A stretch of 64,000 nt of DNA from Hexactinellida sp. DTS-2022 (taxonomy: Eukaryota; Porifera; Hexactinellida): NCBI GenBank assembly GCA_028753945.1, contig JAPNXP010000007.1, positions 2,914,001 through 2,978,000 of the forward strand, in the 5' to 3' direction. Made by a program: the position numbers and the translations under genes. The notes beneath the pieces are model-generated. The model was not told where the DNA came from. It searched no databases and saw nothing but the letters and a program-made list of their open reading frames with translations. Positions 23,433 through 35,443 of the stretch are shown here, piece by piece; position 1 is the first letter of the stretch; each line of letters opens with the position of its first letter.

Positions 23433-25251
23433 CTAGATAGTATAATTATGAAAACTAAGCAAATATTTAGAGGAATCTCTCATGATTTTCTTTGGGGCAG
23501 GTAGTAGGAACAATAATACAATATGGTTATTTGCCTTGTTGATGTTAAGTAACAATTGGCTACTGTTGTTAAAATTTAAAGTAATAATCTGATTTTCCTT
23601 CGGTACTAAGCAATCTATACACTCATTAACGAAGTCTTCGCACTTTTCACTATCGAGTTTTAGGAGGGGGAGTTGCTTGAATCCGATTGAAAACATAATT
23701 GTAAACACTATCCAAGGTGTAAACACCACATTTAACACGTAATTGGAAGGGCCATTTTAAGCAGCCACGATCAAAAAGGCCAATCAAAAGGCAAAAGTTA
23801 AAATTTGGGTCTTCAATTTCCGTTAAATTCCGAATATTTTCAGTGAGTACTGAACAACGATCGGGGTACAAATTAGAGATTTTAGACAATTTCCATAATA
23901 AGAAAGGCAGCATATCCTTCGATAAAAGCTAGAGGTTGTCTTGTGTATGAATTCAGGAAAAAAACTTCAAAAGAGTGGCAACAGACATTATGTGTGAAAT
24001 CACAATTCTCCGGATGGCTGCGATAAAGATAATCTTCATGGGTTTCGAAGCTGCTGATAAATTCCATAAACGAATCTCCATCTATATGGACATAATCTTT
24101 CCAATTATACAACTTGAGAATATTAGACTGTTTAAGTGCCCTCTCATTTTCCAGGACTTGACGAACCAATACATTGTAGTTTTATATCTGTAATCTCGTT
24201 CCTTAAAGAATCTCGTTCCTTGAGACGAACTCCCTTCCAAGAGTGTTGATTAATCAATCAATGTCCATATCTATCGGTTTTCAAACATCCAGCTGATTGA
24301 GAGATTCGCAAGGGTTCCACGATTATATCACTCTAACTTGAAGAAACTTGTCAATAGTTTTGGACTGAAATGACAATATTTGATGTCTTATTGACAATAA
24401 AAATGTGGTATCAAGGTGCCAAAAAACAATCCTTGGAGATCTTAATGTCAGATGATTTAGAGACAGTGAATTTTCTCTGTTCTTCTTCGTACAAGACAAG
24501 ACTCTGTTTCATTGCCTATATACAATAACATACAACATGTTAAAATACAAAACTTTTACATTTAGCACAACTTGACATACATGGATTTGTAAATCATGCT
24601 CCTTTTGTCTCTCTCAAGCCGCTGATACTTGATAATGTCATTAAGACGATCAGGGCCACCAGGAAGGTATTTAGGTACTGCGCCTTTCTTCAATGTAGAT
24701 ATTATTGGTCGTATCTTCGTTTGGCCATCAATGTCAAGATAAGTTTGTGTGTCAATGATATCATCAGAATAAAGGGTTTAGCACAAACGAAAATGTTTTT
24801 CAGTGTGTGAAGATCTAGCATACAATTACATAATTACGTATGATTAATTAAAGAACATCCTTATATGTAGACGGTCTATATAAAAAGCCCATACAAATAA
24901 GCCAAAAAATTGTCGACCGTCTATAAATTCTGTAGACCAAAAGCCCTGCCGTCTATGGGTATTACTAATGTATATGTAAGAAAACCTGATCTAGAAATAC
25001 TGAAATAGACGGTCTACATATAAGTTATTTATTAATTAAAGTATGTAAGTGATGTTAAGCTTAAAGAAAAACTGGTAATTAATTAATTAAGCATGTCCAA
25101 ATAGCAAAGCATACTCACCATCTCTATGCAGAAAACATTACCACTTATGGACGATGTCTTGCGGCTCAGAAGGAATGTGAAATACTGCAACTCCACTATG
25201 GTCACTATAGTATCCAGTAGCACATCTGGGAGCAGAACAAGAGTTGGGCAT
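23433..25251 (-). pseudogene. P-element (THAP9-like) transposase relic
   Basis: Minus-strand pieces in the expected order. THAP zinc finger N-terminus from 25251: MPNSCSAPRCATGYYSDHSG then VAVFHIPSEP, ending at a GATG/GTGAGT donor near 25115. THAP C-terminus at 24810-24590: KNIFVCAKPF (the zinc His of C-x2-H is Pro here), then LKKGAVPKYLPG, the AVPxxxP signature. C-terminal transposase part at 24190-23650: YNVLVRQVLENERALKQSNI followed by regions that line up with residues 50-190 of the 44836-45765 ORF. The catalytic middle is missing or unreadable. Stops and shifts show it is dead. A 160-bp MITE (24863-25022) sits in its intron. Confidence 0.78.
24863..25022. mobile_element. 160-bp MITE, TIR ATATGTAGACSGTCTAT
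   Basis: Ends ATATGTAGACGGTCTATAT and its inverse AATAGACGGTCTACATAT. An internal inverted block (GACCGTCTATAAATTC) is also present. It lies between the two THAP-coding parts of the P element. The class is not assigned. Confidence 0.6.
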
Positions 25252-25587
25252 TAGTTCAGGATATAAATAAACAAGGAACTAGCATTATAAAGACAAAGTA
25301 TGGTTGAATTAAAGAGAATTGTAATTAGAATAGCTAATATTTACAGACGAATCTCGTTAAAAAATTTCTAAACCAGATAAGCATTTGTAGTTTTAAACAA
25401 AATTTATATATTTGCATTATGGGTATATAAGAAAATCGCATTCATCTTATCCCTGGTCCAGGCGCATTTGGCTCAGTGAAATGGCCTTATGTTTAGTAAA
25501 TTAGTAGGCTATGGTTATCAGCATTTCAATTTGAATTTTTAACAGCAAGGGAACAAGATATTTAAATTTAGAAAAAAGTAATAAATG

Positions 25588-25756
25588 CAGTAGAAATAGT
25601 TAGTACGAACAGCAAGGGTTCGTAAATGTGTTCGCCTTATTCGGAATTCGTAATCCCCAGTGTCAATGTAGTGAAAATTGTTTGAAGGGGACTGAAATAG
25701 TGTTCTTATTAAGCGGAATTGCGTTTAACCGTGTTCGTACTAACGAGGTTCTATTG
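25588..25756. mobile_element. 169-bp pogo-like MITE
   Basis: Ends CAGTAGAAATAGTTAGTACG and CGTACTAACGAGGTTCTATTG are inverted and close to the 20525-20703 copy. TA is present on the right flank (25757-25758); the left flank is TG, probably mutated. Confidence 0.65.
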
Positions 25757-27108
25757 TAGTTTGGAAGAGCAGTGTTGAACTGTGGTAAAAAAAAAAAAAG
25801 TGAATTGTGGTTAAAATCATTTTAATTTTAAAAATTTAAGAAAACAAAGGTTGAGAGAAATCACAAAGGGTAAATTGGTCCCACGGAAATGTTAAAGTCA
25901 TCAAATTTCCCTAAGCAAAGTATATCAAAGGTAATGCGAGTGGCCTCTATAATTACAGATGAGAAATAATTGAGATGGGATAACTGCCAAGCTTTCGTTC
26001 CCCCACATAGACTGGAAGATAGCTAAGCGTAAAAAGAGGATATTTCAATATCGTGCACTTATAATGATATAATAAGGTTTAAGAAAGTCCATATAAGAAA
26101 GTCCAAGCACGAGTCAGATAGAAGTAACGCAGATTATATTAAGGAAATTAAAACCTGGAATTGCAGAAAATATTCCAAGACTGTTATAGTAACCAGAATA
26201 ACATTTATATTCTCCTTGTGAATATTCCATTTCAATTACATGAAAATAGTGGTAATATCTTGTAAAAGTAATTCGAATATTTTGAAATCATGTTCACAGG
26301 AAGTAATCACTAATTCTGAAATTTAATAAATAGGAAATGCTTGTCATAAATTCGATTTTTCAGAAGTTACAAAAAACTGTATTTTTGTGTTAATGTGGCA
26401 CAAATCAAATAAATTGTTAAGAATAATAGCGCTGGAGTAGACAACATAATTTACACAATTAGGGAGTATGGAAATGATCATTGTATGCGAGTTGGGTGAA
26501 ATATATGTTAATCATATTTTTTCAAAAATGAACTTTTTGTTTTGAAATTTACATGACATGATCTCCCAGGTGATGTGGTCAAAAGAAAATTTCGACATAA
26601 GGAATAGTTTTTATCATTAAGAAAAAACCGAGGTCTAAATTTGAGCAAAAATTGCACGCGACACTCAGGAAATTTGGCATTTGGGATGGTATATGGAAAG
26701 CCTCAACTAGCGTCTTTCCGCTGATGTGATCATTTTTATCGTACAAAGTATGCTTAATGTAATATTAACATGAATAAACTGATCAGTTTAAACTGAAATA
26801 AGGCACCACACCATCGTAGCATAAACTGCTAGTACATTCTGTTGAACTAATACCTGTACATAGCAACGGATATGGTTTGAAAAGATTTTCAGAAGAAAGA
26901 ATTGAATCTCTTAACAAATATGTTAGGAGGTATAGATAGAGACTTTCAAGGAATTTTAATTTCCAAGACAAAATCCAAGATAACTTTCTATCTATTTGGT
27001 AATAGGAACATGGATGAGGCGAAATATCGGTTAGAGTAAAAGATTTAGTTTCCCTGCAAATAGAAATGCATGCAAGTGATCCCGCAAATAGGAAGTAATT
27101 TCTAAATA

Positions 27109-27285
27109 AGTTTTTTTTTTTAGGATGAGACCTTGGTATAACTCAACGCGGCCTTGGTGTAACTCAATACTGCAGCGGCCGAGACAGAACTATAATCGTG
27201 GTGTAACTGAACACTGCAGAGGCCGAGGCCGACCCGAATGGTGGTGTAACTCCAAAGATATTTGTGCAAAATATTAAAAAAACCT
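27109..27285. mobile_element. Element related to 20770-20895
   Basis: TTTTTTTTTTTAGG start, repeated GGTGTAACTCAA/GGTGTAACTGAACACTGCAG blocks and an ATTAAAAAAACC end match the copy at 20770-20895, with an internal duplication. Confidence 0.5.
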
Positions 27286-28615
27286 TGTTTTCTAAATTAT
27301 AAATTTCCATGTTTTCACGGATTTATTTGTTTCTTGATGCAAGGCTGGATAAATGTTACGATTTTATTGATCAGTTAACCGATGTGTTAAATATAGGAAC
27401 ATAATTTTTGGATAAAAGTGCCAATTTGCTCATATTGTCAAGAATATAATATTTTTTTATCTTGTTACCCATAGTCACAGGTATATTTTGGTGACAACAC
27501 AGTGTATAAGTTAACCTGAAGTGATAAACTTGTGTGTTAATTGTACTTCTAGAGTACTTGGCTAAAATAATGTATTTTTTGGTACTACAATTTAAATATT
27601 TTCTGAGAAAATAGATATATATTCTGTTTTATCATTCAGTGGTGGTTAACCGATCAACCATAGTGTGAAAACGAATATAAATCTTGGAAACAAAACGGTT
27701 AACTAACCCACCCTTGCTTGATGATATTTTAGATTTTTTATAACGTTGTTGGCAAATTTGCAATGAGCGCATAAAATATGTATACGCTAAGTCCTGAATA
27801 TAATCTACCCATATATACTAAAATTGAACAGATTTTGTAGTTACTTTGGGGGCTTTTTCCAAAGCTCGGCATAGGTAGAGATCCATAGTTTTAAGTTAGT
27901 TGATCTAACACATTGTTTGAAGGTGAAGAGAAACTTTACATTCATCAAACTTGACAGTTATTTCCACAATTCACAAGTGATTCAATTACAATATCTGAAG
28001 GCCAATTCAGAAAATCACGAGAAAAATATTGCAATGACACATTCCGTAGTGCATAAAATATCAATATCGTTGTTCTCAGCAAGTAGATAAATAAAATTAT
28101 GGCAATTAGTGGTTTAAGATACATGCATACAGCGTAATCAACAAAAACACAAAGCTGTGGAGAACAGTGGAGTATGTCGAGGTGATAGAATTACATAATA
28201 AATTAGCAAATATATGAATTAGTTCATCGCGCGAGACAAGTGCGGACAGATTGCATTAAACGATTCGTTCTGTTATAAATAAAGCTTTGCAATATTTGAC
28301 AGGTTAATGCGGCGTTGTCTATATTATAAGGAAGTAAGTTCAGGTGTATTCTGCATTACTCATGATTTCACATGGACAAATTTGGTGGTATATTGGGCCA
28401 TTCTGGACTCTAGACCCGAGAATATAGTCATAGCCACAATTATGAGTGAGATTAATGAGAGAAAAGGGATAAAACATTATAATATTTGTGCAAAACAATT
28501 CCCATAATTTTCAATTGTCAATTTTCAAGCCAATTAGAACTAATTTAAGAAAGGAAAATACTATCGTAGTCTGTGTTTAAGAATGGTATTAATGTTCTTC
28601 CAAATTTATTTATTA

Positions 28616-29112
28616 CTAGCGCGAATCGCTTGCTAGCCGCTTCGCGGCAGAACACAATCATACACACGAACCGATTCGCAGGTTGATGTGTGGTTTATAT
28701 ACTTATAACATTGATCATAAAGCGTAAATAGGCCTTAATAGTCAAATTTAACAATGTGAAATTTTAGTGATGACGTCATCATGCGACAATGAGTAAATAT
28801 ATTGGCAATCTGGTGTTACCACCATGACAGCATCATTAATGTGCATGTTCTATTATATTTTCAGATTTTAATCTCTTAGAGGGTGGGAAATATATGCGAT
28901 TAAGTGAATTTTCAGGGTTCACGAAATGTGACAATGACGTCATAACTTGTCGAGATGTGAGAAATTTTGAGTGGAAACCTCAAATTGTTGGCGGGTGCCA
29001 AAAGTTACCCCCATATGCCAAAAATTATATTTGGAAACCGCCCAGTTTCTTCAATTAACTCGGAACATACAAACAAATATATATACCCAGCCTTGTGTTT
29101 TAATAGTATAGA
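28616..29112 (-). mobile_element. Non-autonomous Helitron, 497 bp
   Basis: On the minus strand it begins TCTATACTATTAAAACACAA and ends GCGATTCGCGCTAG, with two 3' hairpins (GCCGC-GAA-GCGGC and GCGA-TTC-GC). The base before is A and the base after is T, so the element sits exactly between A and T with 5'-TC and CTAG-3' ends, the hallmarks of a canonical Helitron. A partial relative sits at 31755-32018 on the same strand. There is no Rep/helicase gene in the window. Confidence 0.75.
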
Positions 29113-29558
29113 TGGCCCACAAAATAAAGTCGTCAGTAGATTCTGGGCGTAAATCGCAATAATTTTGGATTTGAAACGATGTACGAGTTGATTCGTTCAA
29201 TAGCTGTGACATATTTCGTTTAGATCGATCCAAATTTGTGCAAATATACTGTGACCTTGCAATATACTAGAATGTTATTTATCATCTACAACAATAGAAT
29301 ATCATTGATCGCACATAATTTTATCCTCTACAATATAAAATGTAAATCTTAACAAGATATGTATTTTAATGATTAGAACTTGTTGGTCACACCAAATTAA
29401 CAATATGCTTGCTTACTCATTACCTCATGATAAAGTAAGCATCAAAATTCAAACCGTAAATTTGACAATTTTATACCTAGAAGTATATACACACAAGCGA
29501 GGTTCGCAAGTAATATATAAAGTTGTGCTCCTGTGCTCATGTTCAGTTGGTTATGTAT

Positions 29559-29924
29559 AGGGCTGAAACGAATATTCGAAATGTAACGAACGAACCATTT
29601 TCAAAAATAATGATTATTCGAAAATTCGTTCGTTTGGATCACTAGACATTAAATCAATTTCAAGACAAAAAATAGATTGGAAAATAGGTTTTTGTTAAGG
29701 TTACAATTGTTTAATAACAGTTACAAGTGAAATATACACAAGTTGACTAATAATCAGCAAGTTTAGGAATTCTATCTACGATCTCCCCAATCTAAACAAA
29801 AGCCGTCTTGTTGTCCAAAAGTAGTCAACGAAAATCCGTTCCAATCTAATATTCGTCCAAATGAATATTCGTTCAAAACTTTCGAACGAATAATTGAATA
29901 TTCGGTATATTCGTTTCAGACCTA
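29559..29924. mobile_element. hAT-like MITE, TIR TAGGGCTGAAACGAATATTC
   Basis: Begins TAGGGCTGAAACGAATATTC and ends ATATTCGTTTCAGACCTA. The middle contains TTGTTGTCCAAAAGTAGTCA and several ATTCGTTCG motifs. Sister copies are at 30073-30600 (inverse, interrupted) and 55186-55519. No TSD is seen for this copy. Confidence 0.65.
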
Positions 29925-30072
29925 AATTTAATAGAGATTTAATAGGTTCATGGAAAATTAACAAAGATTGGGTTGAGATACAACTTATATATATAACTTA
30001 TATTGGTCAGGTAACACCTTGCAGATCCTACAGCTGTAATTAATTAATGACTCCATTACGATGGAATGTACT

Positions 30073-30600
30073 AGAGGTGAAACGAATATCCCGAATATTC
30101 GAATATTCATTTGAAATTTTTGAACAATATTCGTAGGGACGAATATGAGATTGAAACGGATATTAGTTGACTACTTTTGGACAACATGACATTTGTTTAG
30201 ATTGGAGAGAAAGTAGATAGAAATTCCTACCTAAACTAGCTGATTATAGTTAACTTGTGCATGATACACTTTGTAACTACAGTGGAGTCTCAGAATAACG
30301 GACATATTGTGGGCATGGCCATGGATTTGTCCGTTGTAGAAAGATGTCCGCTTCTCGAAGTTTGGTCCTTAACTATTACATGTATAAAAAATTAATTCCG
30401 TTCCACCAAGTTTGTCCGTTGTAGAGGGGTTGTCCGCTTCTCGGAGTGTCTGTTTTTGGAGACTCTACTGTATTATTTGAAACAATAACAAAAACCTATT
30501 TCAATCTATTTTTTGTCTTGAAATTTATTGATTGTCTAGTCGAATATTCGTTCGTTAAGAAAAGTTTGTTCGTTACACTTCGAATATCCGTTTCAGCCCT
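30073..30600 (-). mobile_element. Second copy of the TAGGGCTGAAACG MITE, split by a pogo-like MITE
   Basis: Diverged copy in inverse orientation: TAGAGGTGAAACGAATATC at the left and ATATCCGTTTCAGCCCTTA at the right, with GACTACTTTTGGACAACA in between. A pogo-like MITE (30280-30470) has inserted in it, so that element is the younger. Confidence 0.65.
30280..30470. mobile_element. 191-bp pogo-like MITE inside a hAT MITE
   Basis: Ends CAGTGGAGTCTCAGAATAAC and TCTGTTTTTGGAGACTCTACTG inverse, with TA on both sides (30278-30279, 30471-30472). The internal GTCCGTTGTAGA and GTCCGCTTCTCG motifs are each present twice. Confidence 0.8.
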
Positions 30601-31452
30601 TATTAAATCACTCAACAATTGCAAATATATAATAATACAGCAACAGAAACAATAGGGTCTCATCAATCTCGATGAAAATTTCAAAGAAAAAATATTAATT
30701 ATAAGTTTTTATATGTCCCCCTCCCAAATAGAGTCAAAATATTGTAAACTGTATTTCCAGAAATATCTAAAATTAGAAAAAATTCCGGCAAATTGATTTG
30801 GTGGATTAGGTAAAAAAACTCAAAAGTTTGGACAGCACTCATTTACATACAGTATATAATATCTATTTGCTTTTAAAATATTGTGCGATAAAAGTGAAAA
30901 ATGTTTTATTTAGGTGTGAATGTGTGAACATAGCAATACCAACATCAAAATATATCAATGCTCAATATGATATTTCAAAAAATTTACCCCAACTTTATCA
31001 TGAAGAAAAAAATATGCTTTCATAAAACTGTAGTAGCTAAAAATTTGGGGAAATATATCAAAAATTGGTATTATATTAAACAAGATATTTCAAGCCAAAT
31101 AACACACTGTGAGAAAAAGCATTAATAATTTTGATAGAGATTAACTTGCAACCAGAATTATGAACACTAATTTCGCATTTACAAATTTCTACTATCAATA
31201 ATTATTGTTATTAATTACAAATTGGTGAAAATGAACCTAGAAACCAATTTCCATAGTTAGAAACAGGTAATTAAAGTTTCACATGAATTGTACGAACGGA
31301 ATGAAATAAATGAATTAACTAAACTGAATATTGATAAATGATAAATACAGAATAATTTATTATTTATGTATTAATACATCATCAAAAAAGTGAAAGTGAA
31401 ATATATCACTACTAATACATATATGCTTGCCATGGTAACAACCAATATCACG

Positions 31453-31605
31453 CAATTATCTGAACTGAACGAACTGAACGAACTGAACGAACGCTGGTGG
31501 AGTTGAGGTTAGGAGGTGAATGGAATGAACTGAACGTGTGTCAATTGAGATGGACTGAATTGGGTTTATTCAGTCCGTTCGTGAACCTTGCAATTCCTGG
31601 TTAGA
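31453..31605. repeat. GAACTGAAC-repeat MITE fragment
   Basis: Tandem CTGAACGAA units, then GTTAGGAGGTGAA and a right end GTCCGTTCGTGAACCTT...CCTGG. It matches the right part of the hAT MITE at 60556-61171. The left end is missing. Confidence 0.6.
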
Positions 31606-31745
31606 AAAGATAAACAAGTATGCTGATTATGAATTCAATTTTAGCAAATTTTTAAGCAAATAAAAGTCCATTGTCTACTCCTTGACAGCGTAGCGTTTGA
31701 GTTATCTGTCTCGAAGCGACCGAGATCGAAGGCTCAATACTATTA
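31606..31745 (+). mobile_element. Helentron-like element, 5'-truncated copy
   Basis: Contains AAACAAGTATGCTGAT (start of the 142-bp unit of copy A) and, about 75 bp later, the 3' hairpin block CTGTCTCGAAGCGACCGAGA...GAAGGCTC. The first part of the element is missing. Confidence 0.5.
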
Positions 31746-31754
31746 GTTACCAGT

Positions 31755-32018
31755 AGGGCCAGGTAAAAAGATTTTTAATACTTAGAGGGTACGAATTATG
31801 TGCAATTAAGTTAATTTTCACGCTACTCAAATATGAAATGACGTCAAAACTTGGCGAGGTGTGAGAAATATTGAATGGACACCGGAACTTGTAATCGTGA
31901 GCCAAAGCTATCCCAAATGCCAAAAATCAGAATTAGAAACTGTCCAGTTTCTTCACACAACTCTGAACTTACTAACAAAATATACACAAATAACAGCCTT
32001 GTGTTTTAATAGTATAGA
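31755..32018 (-). mobile_element. 5' fragment of the Helitron family of 28616-29112
   Basis: Minus-strand start A|TCTATACTATTAAAACACAAG and about 260 bp matching the 28616-29112 element, including GACGTCA and CTCACACCTCG blocks. The 3' half is missing. The frames over it on either strand are not genes. Confidence 0.6.
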
Positions 32019-33175
32019 TGTAACGCGATTTATGAGATTTATCAAATGGATAAAGGTTGAAATGGATGGTTCTGGAAGTTTATGTTCCGGTTGGAGTAAG
32101 AGAATTTTCAATAAATAATTCCCAATATACAATTTACAAGCATTCGATAGAAAATGTAATTCAGCACCTTTTAGCACTGGACTAATTTTGAAATTGGGCT
32201 TTTTTGTCATAACTGAGTTGCTTATTTAATTCTTTCACCACCACTTCAGTTCAATAGAAAAAGTTAAATTAATTCCAAAGATACAACTTGTTATAATTGC
32301 ATTAATACAACTCGTGATATCTAGGAGGTTTCCATATAAATGTATTATTTAGGAATTTTTGTACAAAACAAATTAATTAAAAAAATATTACCTAATTTAA
32401 TTTACCTCAGAAATAAATGAAAACAAACAAATATACGATTCATCAACAATTCCTTATTGCATATAAGCCTTACAATTGGGTGTTAATAATGAGCTGATGT
32501 TGACATCAGCACAAGATGTTTTACAAACTTCAGGACTTTATACTATACACAAAGTAATAGTTTGTGTTAGAGTTCATAAAACAAATACTAAAATCTGGAC
32601 TCATCACTTATTATATTTATACTCCAAATATAATAACTCTGAATGAAGTGGGCAAAAAGTAAACACTCAAAACAATAAATGATCATTATCTTTCGAAACA
32701 CCTCTTTGAAATAGTTGACACCTCACTAGTGGTGCTGACGAGCAAAAATCTAAAATTGAAGCTGTCCAGACAGCATATTCCGATCTAAATGTTGCGAATA
32801 TGTCGGTGACTCACTTCTTGACAAAGGGTCTATAGATTCTGGAGCAACTTCTGAAAGTTTCAACCTTGTTGAAAGTAGGACACCTGAATTATATTCTTCA
32901 ATATTTTACGAGTTACAAGTAAAGAACCTTGGTGATAGTAGGGGAAATTTACACTTCAAAAAAGGAAGGAACAAGAACGCAACCGTAACAATTTCCTCGC
33001 AATCCTAGAACTGGTGGCTGATTATGACCCCTCAAAATGATGCCAAAACAAATACAAGTGCACGTGAGCTCAATTCAGAACGATTTTATGCTTCTATACA
33101 GCATCAAAAATGTGTAATTAACACTTAACTTGATCAGGGCACGCATTACTAAGAAATCGTAAATCAGAACGAAGT

Positions 33176-33885
33176 AACCTTTATGAGCGGCCGTTAACTT
33201 GAGGTGCGTCGCACCGAACCGTCGCAAAGCGACAAGACCGAAGGACTCGTATAATCTATATTATTAAATCTCGATTGTTGTGTGTGTGTGTGTGTGTGTG
33301 TGTGTTTGTTTGTCCGGAAAGTATTAAAGTGACGGGGAGATAGAAACCGCATAAATATATGAGATATTCACTAACTTTCAAATGTTATAATATGTAAACA
33401 AGTATGCTGAATACGAATTTCGCATTTATAAATTTATAATATGAATATTTGTTGTTGTTGTTTACTCAAATAGGTAAACAAATTAATGAAATTCAAAATC
33501 AACCTAGAAGTTTGCTTCCAACGGGTATTATAGGTTAACAAGTATGCTGAACACGAATTTCGCATTTACAAATTTATAATATGAATATTTGTTGTTGTTG
33601 TTTACAAAAATAGGAAAACAAATTGATGAAATTAAAAATCAACCTAGAAGTTAGCTTTCACCGGGTATTATAGGTAAACAAGTATGCTGATCACGAATTT
33701 CGCGTTTATAAATTTAGAATATGAAAAGCAAGTTAAAAAAATGGAAATCATATAAGGATCTATATAACGTCCCTTTCTACCATTTTCCATGGCAGAAAGG
33801 GTGAAGAGTAAGGCCGCATAGCGGGCGTTAACTTGAGGTGCGTAGCACTGATCTGTCGCAAAGCGACCGAGACCGAAGGGCTCGT
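33176..33885 (+). mobile_element. Helentron-like element, copy A, with 142-bp minisatellite; preceded by another 3' end
   Basis: 33176-33250 is a stand-alone 3' end: GCGGCCG, GGTGCGTCGCACC, GTCGCAAAGCGAC, then GACCGAAGGACTC. Directly after it, at 33255, a new element starts TCTATATTATTAAATCTCG, followed by (TG)n, TTTGTTTGTCCGG and ATTAAAGTGACGGGG. Units of about 142 bp (GTAAACAAGTATGCTGA ... CGGGTATTATAG) follow at 33394-33536 and 33537-33677 with a partial third. It ends with four small hairpins at 33811-33880. The head-to-tail arrangement of two elements is visible. Confidence 0.65.
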
Positions 33886-34008
33886 ATATTACTAAATCCC
33901 AACTTTTATTTCAGTTTTTGAATGCTGGAACAAGACATACACAGACGGTCAGAAATAACTACCCACTACAAAATCGCACCGACTTTGTGGTGACTTTACT
34001 TCAGTGTA

Positions 34009-34487
34009 CAGTACTCGGACAAAAGTTTTCGACCATCCAACATTTTCCCATTGAAAATAGTACTATAGTAGGCCTAATAATATTGTTCAATGTATTAAAA
34101 CTTTATGACATATTGTTATTTTGAATTCAGATTCGTATTCTACGCAATCGAATTACCCATTCTAGATGCTTCCAATTGATTACATATTAATTCGGTTGAA
34201 AATTATCTTCAAATGGCAACATCTGCCACCAGTTCCCATCTCTCCAATAATGGTAAATTTGGAAAAGTGGTTCATAGTGGAACAGGAAGATAATTTTTAA
34301 CCAAATCAAAAAGGGATTGAATTGAAAACTCCTACAATTGTTAATTCGAATGTGCAGAATACGAATATGTAATCGAAATAGCAATATCTCATGTAATTTT
34401 AAAACACCATCTTCCATTGTGAACCCCACTATAGTATTCTTTTCAATGGGAAAATGTTAGGTGGTCAAATACTTTGTCCGGGTAGTG
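34009..34487. mobile_element. 479-bp Tc1-like MITE
   Basis: Ends CAGTACTCGGACAAAAGTTT and its inverse ACTTTGTCCGGGTAGTG, flanked by TA (34007-34008, 34488-34489). The inverted homology extends about 60 bp (CCATCCAACATTTTCCCATTG). Non-coding. Confidence 0.8.
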
Positions 34488-35443
34488 TAGATATATTATG
34501 GAGCCATTTGTAAATACGTTGATAATCCTGGCACAATTTTGATACATTCAATGATACAGCATACATAATATAGTCTTAAAAAAATTGAATTTTGGAAATT
34601 AATATGTTGAGAGTGAAATTATCTCAAATTTTGCTAAATAAGATAATAACTAGATAATTGGCTATAAATAAATTTGACATTGAATATACAGTTTTTGTGA
34701 ATACTCAAATTAGGAATTAAAATTTGAAATCGTGCAGTTTAATTACTCTTAGTGCGAAATTCGTGGCATTCCCGACATTCATCAGAGAGAAATGCCAACT
34801 TTTGTCTTGACTTTTGCCAAAAGTCTCATATGTGGCAGGGAAAAAGCACCACTTTATGAATTTCATCAAAACGGCTTGAAATTGTTAGTATCAAAATGCT
34901 TAAATTATTTATAATATCAAACTCTTCAGTTAGATGGTGCGTTTCCCAGGCACACGTGGCACAAGTGGCACAAACAGAAAAGTAGTTATAGATCTCCAAG
35001 ATTAATGGAAATGCGCACTAACAGTAATAAAAAGCGTAGATTTGATTTGAATTCATAATATGAGTACTTACAATAACTTGAAAATAGTGTCAAGTATATT
35101 TATAGCTAATTATCCATTTAATGAGTTAAACACATATGCAAAAGGTAAATTCAAGTCTTCTGCAATATTTTCACTTGGAACCTATCCAATTCCTCAATTC
35201 ATTATGATATGCTTACATTATGTATGTGGAATCACTGCAGTTATTAATGATCAGAAAATTTCAGTTAAGATTTTGTGGTGGACAAGTATTTATGACAGCC
35301 AAGAATAATTATAAGTCATCAATTTTAATATAAAAATATAAATTTGAAATAAAATAAATTTGAGATAAAATAATAATTGTATTCGGAACTAATAAAGTAT
35401 ACTTGATGAGCTTTCTATGATTCACAATAGTCAACTGACTGTA
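34488..35443. other. No gene recognised; possible remnant of a Tc1-like MITE interior
   Basis: AT-rich. CACGTGGCACAAGTGGCAC at 34953-34971 and sequence near 35100 resemble the interior of the Tc1-like MITEs, so a decayed copy may be present. The ORF at 35060-35308 is not recognised and overlaps this remnant. Confidence 0.4.

Larger units (their letters stand above)
23226..25513 (-). mobile_element. P element, complete ends, 2.29 kb, 7-bp TSD
   Basis: TIRs begin CATAGCCTACTA on both sides. Inverted subterminal blocks follow (AGGCCATTTCACTG and GGACCAGGGATAAGAT, 23250-23283 and 25437-25490). The direct repeat GTTATCA flanks the element (23219-23225, 25514-25520). A THAP-type transposase relic runs on the minus strand inside it. 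P elements make 7-8-bp TSDs and their TIRs start with CA, so this fits the family. It lies in HTT intron 2. Confidence 0.88.

Noticed and set aside
31861..32118. 85-codon ORFs on both strands
   Set aside because: They overlap a Helitron 5' fragment repeated at 28616-29112, where the frames are not conserved.
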